DNA from: Acanthococcus lagerstroemiae
Taxonomy: Eukaryota > Arthropoda > Insecta > Hemiptera > Eriococcidae
Reading direction: 5' to 3'
DNA length: 64,000 nt
Assembly: GCA_031841125.1 (NCBI GenBank)
Contig: CM063107.1
Span: 62,693,814 to 62,757,813, forward strand
The position numbers were made by a program, and so were the translations under genes. The notes below the pieces were generated by a model. That model had not been told where the DNA came from and did no database searches. It saw only the letters and a list, made by a program, of their open reading frames with translations. Of the stretch, positions 56,807 through 64,000 are shown in pieces; positions within the stretch are counted from its first letter, which is position 1, and each line of letters begins with the position of its first letter.

Positions 56807-57362
56807 TTGTATTATGCATTAATTATTACGTAAGCTTACTTTCAATAAAATAAACTTCGGATTTTTTCTTTCTAATTTTTGTGAAACTTTACAGTGATAA
56901 GAAAACCTCTTCTCAAACCATTGTTTAACAATTGAAATACATCTTCATACTACGAAACAATTTTTAATGGAATCGATCAAGTTGCCGGTATTATATGTGC
57001 AAAATTCAGTACTATACGGGCATCCCTAACTTTTTTACATTTATCTTTCACGAATGAGTTTTTTCCATAAGATTATAATATTATGTAAAACGCGACGTAT
57101 ATCAGAGTTTTTACAGACGGCGCTATCTCGCGGCGCGTTCCCGAAGTATTACACAGTCTTAGACAGCCGTCAGTACGGGCGAGATAGACTCGTGTCATTA
57201 TCTTTATACTGTACCGTGTCAGGGATCGATGATAAAGGAGCGTATGCCGATGCAGGCATGCCAAATTAGCCCCGGGACACCAACGCCCCGAATCGGTCTG
57301 CGTCAGAATAGGGGGATCGCTTCGGGGTCGCTCCTGCTACCCCCATTTCTCCTTTCGCCTCT
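56807..57362. other. No gene recognised
   Basis: A 71-codon frame at 57054-57269 is open on the plus strand with an overlapping minus frame. GC content rises from about 57100 toward the LINE fragment. No motif was seen. Confidence 0.4.
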
Positions 57363-57933
57363 TCACGGTTCACGGTGGCGAATCAACGGCGTTTTATTCT
57401 TCCTCTGCTTCGCTGTCGAGTTGCGCCGATTGTCTTCCTCGTCGGTTGTTGGCAGCAGCGACGTCGTCATCCTCGTCGATGTTGGTGAGATGGCGAGTGC
57501 TGTCATAGGGTGCTGTGCCCGCTGCCTTTGTTTCTGCCACTCCAGCTCCATCTTGCGGCCCAACGTCTTCTTCACAAAGGCAGCTGCCTGATCACATCCC
57601 GTTCTGCTCTTCAGCATTGTCGGGACCAGGTTTTCCGGTGTAAGCGGCTCAACGCTCGCGTTCCGAAAGGTGATCGCCGCTTCCCTCTCTCGGTCGAATG
57701 CCGGACACTCGAAGGTGTGCCAGATATCATCATCTCGCGCTCGTACTTCAGGGCTGTACAGGGCGCAATCTCCGCTCCCTTTAGGCGAAAGTAAGGGGGT
57801 AGTACCGTCGACGGCATGTGAACAACACCGCTTCTGTCTTCTCGGCTGCTAGGCACAACCCTGCTGACTCGATCCAACGGGTCATTGCCTCCAGTTCCTC
57901 CTTCACCTTTGCCTGGGACAGGAAGGTGGTCAC
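57363..57933 (-). pseudogene. R1-like non-LTR reverse transcriptase remnant with internal deletion
   Basis: The minus strand from 57933 reads VTTFLSQAKVKEELEAMTRW then AEKTEAVLFTCRRRYYPLTF, the conserved EKTE segment that follows the reverse-transcriptase active site in R1-type LINEs. After one frame change FRLKGAEIA appears. Then, after a further junction near 57745, come RDDDIWHTFECPAFDRERE and PENLVPTMLKSRTG, the C-terminal HTxFEC region, running to a stop at 57363-57365. Several hundred residues that normally separate these blocks are absent, so this copy carries a large internal deletion. The DNA is much more GC-rich than its surroundings. Confidence 0.75.
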
Positions 57934-58861
57934 TCAGATCACATGGTAAGTCGTTTCAAATTCAAGAGAAAAGAAAACGAAAAACTTACGATCTCACTTT
58001 CTCCTGCAAATGCCCCATACCCTTCCGCCACCCCTTCACAAAAAGAAACTTACAATAATATTACATACATTTATTCCAGAAAATGAGAAAGCACTTTCGT
58101 CATCTACAAGCCACGACGATTGTTACCAAAGAAATGGAATTTTAAAGACGCAGACTGGGATACGTATCGAATAGTGTTAGATCTTACAGATGCCTACTCC
58201 AGCCAACCCATAGATAACCATCTTGGAAAACATCGAGGAAAAAATCTCACCAACAGCCACCGAAGTAACCACCCTTCTCAACGGACACTTTTGACATTGG
58301 GTTCCATCGTGGAATGATAAATGTAGCAAATTGATTTTGACCAAGTGGATACGCGCGGAGGTCCCGGGTTCGAGCCCACGTAGCAATTTGCTACATCTCG
58401 ACCTAGGCCGGTTTTTTGGCAAGAAGAGAAGAGGGCGAAGATAGCCCTAACAGTCTCCCCGACGTCTCTGAGGTAATGCTCGAAAGGGCGGATTCCAGGG
58501 CTCGGCCTAAAAGCAAAATGGTAAAAAAAAACTTGCCCAAAAAATCCATAAATTTTGGTGCCATAAAGAAGAAAATTCGTTACCTTTTTTTGTAGTATAA
58601 ACCGGTGCTGTTATTCAACGGAGTCAAGTGGGTCGACACCTTGCCCCTCATCCCAGTATCTTCATTTAGTAATCATCAAAGAAATTTATAGTAAGAGAGG
58701 TAATCGAACTCGAGAGAATAGGAGTGGAATTTCCTATACAGTATACATACAGGGGTTAAGCAGGGGAACCCTCTTTATTGTTCCTCAAATGTAGATCCAA
58801 GAAGCGGTTTTAGCGTAGCGCCGATGTTCAAATTGATACTTGATCCTTTCTTAACTCGTAA
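57934..58861. other. No complete gene; inverted piece of a LINE-associated repeat at 58320-58505
   Basis: 58441-58505 is the reverse complement of 58914-58972 (shared GAGCATTACCTCAGAGACGT). 58365-58379 (CCCGGGTTCGAGCCC) resembles a tRNA B box but has no full cloverleaf around it. Confidence 0.5.
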
Positions 58862-59404
58862 ACAAAATTCGATTCGTTTGAACTAGCCGTACTCTTTTCT
58901 AATTTTGCTCTCAACCCGAGCCATGGAATCCGCTCTCTCGAGCATTACCTCAGAGACGTCGAGGAGACTGTTAAAGAAAATGATGATCTAAAACAAAAAA
59001 TCTACGCCATCAAAGAAAAGACTAAGAAAGAATGGCAAAACATTTACGACACGGGTTCCACAGGAAAAACCACGCACGCCTTAATTCCACATCTCAGATC
59101 AAGGCTCAAATGCAAAAACTTCTACACAAATTACATAATAACTCAATTTTTAAGTGGACATGGAAATTTTGCAGACTACCTGTACAGATTCAAGATTATA
59201 AATGACAACAAGTGTCTAGAATGTAATTGCGACAGTGATGACTCCCTGCACACGATTTTCAGATGCAAAAAATGGGAAATACAAAGAACTACCAATAACA
59301 TCAGCAAAGAAGATAGTAATATCATAGGGAAACCAACAAAACAGTTGATCAACTTTTTCAAATTCTTAACAATTATCTACAAATTAAAACAAAAAATAAA
59401 TTAG
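58862..59404 (+). pseudogene. C-terminus of a non-LTR retrotransposon ORF2 (open, ~180 codons)
   Basis: The frame is open from 58862 (just after a TAA) to a TAG at 59402-59404. After a charged linker it reads KKEWQNIYDTGSTGKTTHAL, then IITQFLSGHGNFADYLYRFK, CLECNCDSDDSLHTIFRCKK and WEIQRTTNN. The QxLSGHGxF...C-x4-C...H-x4-C pattern is the C-terminal region of R1/I-type LINE proteins. It has no stop or frameshift within 540 bp, so this fragment is younger than the other LINE pieces. No upstream reverse-transcriptase domain remains. It lacks an initiating Met, as expected of a 5' truncation. Confidence 0.75.
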
Positions 59405-59720
59405 CAACAAGCAGTAAGCTTCCTTCTCTCCCGAAATAGCCTTTCGATCTCAACTTCTCTTTGTGAGCGCTTTATTTCCTTCTTCACCTACCCCGACATG
59501 CACGTCATATTTGTTCGTAAATTTAAGCTTTGTACCTATTTATAGTTAGCCTAAATGCATTTACGTAATAAGTAAACGGAAGTAGAATCTTCACTGATAA
59601 ACATTGTACAAGTGAGATTCTACTTTCTTGTATTGTATTGTATTGTATTAATTAATTAATTAATTAATTAAAAAAAAAAAAATAAATAAATAAATAAAAA
59701 TAAATTTAAAAAAAAAAAGG
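59405..59720 (+). repeat. 3' tail of the LINE: (TATTG)n, (TTAA)n, A-rich
   Basis: About 220 bp of 3' untranslated sequence leads to TGTATTGTATTGTATTGTAT, an ATTA repeat and then A-rich AAATAAATAAATAAAT runs ending near 59718. Such simple-repeat tails mark the 3' end of many non-LTR elements. Confidence 0.75.
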
Positions 59721-60470
59721 GTTGGCTAACCAGACCCCTAACTCGCTGTACAAATAGCTGTCTGTAATGAATGAAGATAGCGCAAATGGCCGCACGTCAC
59801 GATTGTGAACTTATGTAGTCGCTTTTCGAAAACTGATATTCATCCACGAGTTGATCTTACACGGGGATTTTACTACCGATGAAAGAAATTAGTCAGTTCC
59901 ACAGATCTATGTGAACGATATACAGCGTCCCACAGAAGATGTCTTTATATTTTCTCGGTAGAGAAACTCCATCTCATTCCTTCCTATACTTGAAATCGAC
60001 GAATATGGCAACATACCGAGATATTTCGATGATCGATTCATCTATGCCAAAACAATATTGAAATGAGCCAGAAATTATTTCGCTAATAGACCCACTGACC
60101 TGCAGACCATCCGCCCCTGAACAAACCTACGTGAACCTTCTAATGTGAACCGAGTCCTACATGTGAAATAGTAACATCAAAATCTCTAAACAGGGTGACC
60201 CAAGCACATAATCATACTCCAACACATATACCTTGAGGACGAATCAGTGTAATTTCTATACAGGGTGATACAAAAACACGAGCACGCTTTAAAACAAGAT
60301 TTCAGAAATCAGCGAAATGTCATAGCTCCAGCTGTCAGCCACATTGACGAACAAAATCGGCGAGGGATGGGACTTGATGCCATGATGTTCCCCGAATTTT
60401 GTTTGTATTGGTATCGATCAACGTTTTTACGGGACAAAAAATTCATTGCTAACGTTTTCGTTGTTTTTGT
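59721..60470. other. No gene; two ACAGGGTGA-type repeat tips
   Basis: ACAGGGTGACCCAAGCAC at 60191 and ACAGGGTGATACAAAAACAC at 60261 are in the same orientation 70 bp apart and look like ends of eroded elements. Confidence 0.4.
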
Positions 60471-60589
60471 CAATGGCGTAGCTCGGGGAGGAGGTTTCGA
60501 GGAGGTCTGGACCCCCGATAGTGGTTTTTCCAATTTTAGGATCCTCTTTAACACCTTACCCCCCGAACACAACGCTAGCTACGTCAATG
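60471..60589. mobile_element. Very short MITE (119 bp), perfect 8-bp target duplication
   Basis: The ends are CAATGGCGTAGCTCGGGG and (inverse of the right) CATTGACGTAGCTAGCG. GTTTTTGT flanks both sides exactly (60463-60470 and 60590-60597). It belongs with the CAGTGGCGTAGCC group of termini. Confidence 0.9.
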
Positions 60590-60656
60590 GTTTTTGTAAC
60601 TCAATTATTTCAGAACGGAAATCTAATATTTTAATACAGTGAACAGTATTATTTGT

Positions 60657-60954
60657 CAGGCCCGTAGCTTCGGGGAGGGGGCAAATGGGGACATCCCCTC
60701 TAGTAAATTTTTTACCCCCCTCGGCACTTGCGAAGAGCAGAAAATTGGTAATTTACTTACTGTGAAGCAAACTGAAAATTTGGAAGTCATTTATGCGAAG
60801 GACTTCTCTCTTTGTGCAGTTGATAGACAATGGTTATAACCAAATATTCCCCACAGCTACACCCTCGGTACAAAGTACGAGCTTGCAACAAAAAATTACT
60901 TTTGATCCGAGTTGCCCCCTCCCCCCTAGAAAAAGTAGTTACGCTGCGGGCCTG
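60657..60954. mobile_element. MITE (298 bp) with CAGGCCCG termini
   Basis: The left end is CAGGCCCGTAGCTTCGGGG; the inverse of the right end is CAGGCCCGCAGCGTAAC. Flanking TTATTTGT (60649-60656) and TTATTTGC (60955-60962) agree at 7 of 8. Confidence 0.85.
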
Positions 60955-61187
60955 TTATTTGCCTAAGTGTTCACAACACCCATCATTTTTATTATGATTG
61001 AACTAATATTAACAAACCGAGCTATCGTAGCACATTGATTTTAAAAAATAAGATCACATCTCAACCCCGAAAGGTCACAAAAACAATAATGAGCTAAAAT
61101 ACTGAACGGAAATTGATTCAGGGAGAAGAAAACTTGATCTTGACCCTATACATCAATTCTGTACGGTCCATTATATTTTAGCTTTGC
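60955..61187. other. Probable upstream remnant of the RTE-like LINE
   Basis: From about 61085 the sequence may belong to the LINE, but no clear motif is readable before 61188. Confidence 0.3.
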
Positions 61188-62253
61188 ATATCTCCCAACC
61201 TATTCAACAGCCTCTTAAAGGAAATATTTTTGGAAATGGGGTGGGAAGGAAAAGGAATAAAAGTAAATAGAAAGTGACTTTGTAACCTGAGAGTCGCAGA
61301 TGATGTGATTCTCATCTCATAGGATATTCAGGAACTGCAAAAGATGGCCAGTGAATTCAGGGAAGCAAGTAAAAAAGCTGGGGTTATAACATTAAAGCAA
61401 AAAAGACAATCTTTCCCAGGAACCAAAAATCAAATCCTATTATAAAAATTGAAGGAGAGACAATCGAAGTAGAGGAGGTGACATGTCTAGGCCAGATAAT
61501 TTTCTTTAAGGAAAACATGGAAAAAAAAATATGTAAGAGAAGAGTGCATGACGGGAAAAATTATTGGTCATTGAAGGAAATTTGTAAGAGCAAAATACCA
61601 CTTAGCTTACAACAGAGTGTCTACAAAAATTGAAAAGTAAAAATGAAGTACTTTTTCAGGACCCTTTGCAAGACTGTAGCCGGAAATTTACCATATTTTC
61701 CCGGAGTGTGGAAATCTTTTTTTTTTGTGTTTCCAATTGTTTTATCCCCTTTACCCGTCCCTCCTTTTTACTCTCCCACTTCTTCCCTCCTTGTGAATAT
61801 AGATCCTGCGTTACACTTTTTAATGACCAATCATGTATAGAAATCGCAAAAAATAAATTTTAGAGTATTTCTAACAAAAATAAAGACTTTTTTTTCTTTT
61901 TTTTAAATATCAGCACTTTTCAGGACTTTTAAGACCTACTTTCAAAACTCAGGACTTTTCAGGATTCGAAGGATACGGCGCTAAGATATGAACTGCGACA
62001 GAAAATCACATGAGAAAAATAGCAGGAACTCAAATAGCTATGGAATGTTCAATAAAGTAAACAGATCTGATAGAGCTAAAAACGTCGATGTGAGAGAAAA
62101 GCCAGGCGCAAAAAGATTGCCGATATTTAGTCAAGAAGCTTAAAATGGATTATGCAGGTCACGTAGCCAAAAGGGGGGAAGACAGTTGGGAAATAACAGT
62201 ACTGGAATGGACACCACGGGAGGGGAAAAGAAACGCGAGCAGACCAAAAACGA
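61188..62253 (+). pseudogene. RTE-like LINE reverse transcriptase remnant, interrupted
   Basis: From 61188 the frame reads ISPNLFNSLLKEIFLEMGWE then LRVADDVILIS, the ADD active-site motif of reverse transcriptase, and DIQELQKMASEFREASKKAG. After a frameshift come IIKIEGETIEVEEVTCLGQI and SKIPLSLQQSVYKN. About 340 bp of unrelated DNA follow, and then MRKIAGTQIAMECSIK and KLKMDYAGHVAKRGEDSWEI, VLEWTPREGKRNASRPK. This is the normal order of the insect endonuclease-reverse transcriptase family. Several stops, a frameshift and the interruption (about 61636-61975) show it is dead. Confidence 0.8.
61636..61975. other. Segment interrupting the LINE
   Basis: Two related words lie at its ends, TTTTTCAGGACCCTTTGCAAG and ACTTTTCAGGACTTTTAAGAC, in the same orientation. 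The LINE segment that should contain the conserved LPVxTYGAETW block is missing at this place. No target duplication was found, so insertion combined with deletion is possible. Confidence 0.45.
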
Positions 62254-62255
62254 GT

Positions 62256-62716
62256 TCTTCTTCTTCTAAGTGATGTGTCAGTTGCCGAACATAGGCGGAT
62301 CGCGGTTCCCGACGCGCGGCTTTCCTAGCAGGTTAGTCGGGGTGGTTTGCCATTACTTTCCCCACGGTTTTGGTGCGTTAAGAGTTCTCCTTCTCTGTGC
62401 CAAAGAGTATGCAGCCGTAGTTCGTTTTACTAGCCATGTGTTTTCACAACGTTGATTAGGCTGGCCACGACATTCACACGACAGTATCAGTCTTTCTGAT
62501 CTGGTGGTAACCGGCCCTGCGAGTGGCTTGGTCGTTCAAACTGGTGGGGGTTACAGGGCCTATCCTTTCACCTCGATTGATACTGTGGTCGCTGTGTTCG
62601 CTAGGATGTTAGCGGGGATATTCGAGCATCACTAGCTTTTTCCGCCGATGGTGGGACTCGAACCCGAGACGCAAGGATTTCGAAGCCAGCATATTAATAC
62701 TCGGCCACACAGCGAC
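62256..62716 (-). mobile_element. tRNA-derived SINE (~460 bp), minus strand
   Basis: Read on the minus strand it starts GTCGCTGTGTGGCC, with GTGTGGCCGAGTATTAATAT as A-box region and TCTCGGGTTCGAGTCCCACC as an excellent B box. The body matches the SINE at 31734 and ends in an AGAAGAAGAAGAA tail at 62256. It adjoins the last readable codons of the RTE-like LINE. Confidence 0.85.
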
Positions 62717-62873
62717 TCAAAAAAAACACAAAAAAAAAACACGAAGTTAAGATGAAATTATAAGCTACAGGGGGATCGTATGGGGGAAGGGACGCCGGGG
62801 TATGCAACCGTTATGCCCAAGGGTGGGCGCATTAATCTAAGGAAAATTGTATTAGTAAGCTAGTAAGAGCATG
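62717..62873. other. Spacer, no gene
   Basis: A-rich runs and G-rich words with no recognised feature. Confidence 0.4.
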
Positions 62874-63137
62874 CATGGGCGTAGCCAGCGAGGGTCAAGG
62901 GAAGGCAATTGCCCCCTGGATTTAAAAAAAAATTATGTTCCAGTGCTCACAAGATTATTTTCGAATATTTAAAGCCAACTGAATAAAATTCGCAGAAAAT
63001 AGGATGTGCCTAGAAGCCAAGGCGCTAGACAATGAAAATGTGTGACTGGCGCCACACTGATAGTAAAGCAGCGACTTGCATTTGCACAAGTTCTACCTTC
63101 CTGCCCCCTCCTGGAAAAAGTTCTCGCTATGCCCATG
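62874..63137. mobile_element. MITE (264 bp), perfect 8-bp target duplication
   Basis: The ends are CATGGGCGTAGCCAGCGAG and (inverse of the right) CATGGGCATAGCGAG. AGAGCATG flanks both sides exactly (62866-62873 and 63138-63145). The interior contains TGCCCCCT-type words near both ends, as in related MITEs at 36106 and 60657. Confidence 0.9.
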
Positions 63138-63145
63138 AGAGCATG

Positions 63146-64000
63146 TACTATGTGAAATAAAGGCACAACTACTACTATTACTACTACCTTCTTGAAGAAA
63201 GAAATGCATACGAAATTTTTTCACTTTTCTCATTTACTTATAAAGCACGTGATATATCACTGGGCACATTAGGACAAAACACGTAAATCTTACTACAGAA
63301 AAAAATGCATAAAAAAGTCATGAAAATTTAGTCATACCTACGGAGGAATGCAGTTATCGAATAGCGTTAAACAAATTTTTAGGTGTTTCATTCCCAAAAA
63401 ATCAATCAAAGAATAAGTGCATTCTGTAAAATGTCACCCCGGTCTCCTCTAAATGATGTCTATTAATCTGAACACTGGACTTGACGAATTTTTGTCGATT
63501 TGCGAAACAGCATTGCTGACAAACTTATTTCTGACCTACGCCGCAGATATTCACTGAAGTTATTCAAAATTGGCGTCAACTGCGAGATTCAATCTCGCGA
63601 TTTTATGATAGAGGTCAATATTGTTTTATATAAAACTACAATTACTTGAAAAGTGGTCCGAGTGCATTTAATTTATAAAGTTTACGAAAGATTCTCGCTC
63701 AATTTCGACTGGTAATTTACAAGTAAATTTTACGATAGCTGCGTTAAAGTATTGGGATTTCCAACATGAGTAATTACTATAATATTCTGAGTAAAAAATG
63801 TGCAGAGTCAAGAACCAGTTTTCGTGTTATTATATTTATTCGTGCGGATAAATAAATAAAAAATTGGTAAGTTCGCGTAGCGCGTCGTAAATTTTAGTCT
63901 ATTTCGAACTGATCACGTGATTACAGTGAGAAAAGTTACAGGTAGAAAATGCACGAATGTCGTTCTGCGCTTGTTTTGGTTCTTGGTAAATCCCACAAGA
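63146..64000. other. No gene recognised
   Basis: AT-rich to the end of the window. A (CTA)n patch lies at 63165-63187. Confidence 0.4.

Noticed and set aside
58322..58395. tRNA-like sequence with CCGGGTTCGAGCCCA
   Set aside because: Only a B-box-like word and a weak A-box-like word are present. The flanks do not pair as an acceptor stem, and the region is part of a LINE-associated repeat.
62640..62716. Possible free-standing minus-strand tRNA gene
   Set aside because: The A and B boxes are good, but the sequence continues without a break into a 400-bp body shared with another copy at 31734, so it is the head of a SINE.
1..64000. CRISPR-like regularly spaced repeats
   Set aside because: All regular repeats found are contiguous tandem units, microsatellites or inverted repeats. 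None has short identical repeats separated by unique spacers, and the context is eukaryotic.

Overview
This window looks like repeat-rich, intergenic-type DNA from the nuclear genome of an arthropod, most likely an insect. The evidence is an AT-rich base composition, CA/GT and AAT microsatellites, tRNA-headed SINEs, RTE-like and R1-like non-LTR retrotransposon fragments, and many hAT-type elements with 8-bp target duplications. A hemipteran host is plausible but cannot be settled from sequence alone. I see no bacterial or viral gene organisation, no rRNA, no free-standing tRNA gene, no CRISPR array and no convincing host protein-coding exon. The window is best read as layers of transposable elements and satellites.

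Layout. 0-5.1 kb: the end of a hAT-like element (TTCAC/GTTCG repeats), then a set of inverted-repeat elements. 5.1-8.9 kb: the C-terminus of an RTE-like LINE, a truncated SINE, and a 3.1-kb foldback element with about 640-bp arms built from short palindromic modules. 9.7-16.9 kb: two CA microsatellites with the same flank in opposite orientations, a hAT-type MITE, and a satellite of about 253 bp (ten units, then a 0.8-kb interruption, one more unit, and one isolated diverged unit). 17.3 kb: a broken LINE tail. 19.5-20.1 kb: a TA-flanked foldback MITE. 23.3-27.4 kb: the best-preserved gene of the window, a hAT transposase with a BED-like finger, a catalytic core, a dimerisation motif and an unusual coiled-coil tail. 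It sits inside its own terminal repeats and is itself inserted into the middle of a foldback MITE.

27.7-37 kb: further MITEs, a full-length-looking SINE, and two degenerate GTCTT-type repeat fields in opposite orientation. 38.7-40.1 kb: a decayed gene of the integrase plus CXC family usually labelled KRAB-A domain-containing protein 2-like, bracketed by inverted repeats. 41-49.5 kb: several hAT-type MITEs with clear 8-bp target duplications, including one nested in a 1.45-kb element. 50.2-52.5 kb: a degenerate minisatellite whose two halves face each other, followed by a 287-bp tandem duplication. 54-57 kb: two more inverted-repeat elements. 57.3-62.7 kb: three different non-LTR retrotransposon remnants (R1-like minus strand, R1/I-type plus strand with a simple-repeat tail, RTE-like plus strand) and a SINE abutting the RTE fragment. 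62.9-63.1 kb: one more MITE with a perfect 8-bp duplication.

Nothing here acts together as a pathway. The relationships are those of transposons: elements inserted in elements, non-autonomous derivatives, and SINEs beside LINE remnants. Function is inferred only for the transposase and reverse-transcriptase remnants. Most short open frames in the window are chance frames in AT-rich or repetitive DNA and are left out.
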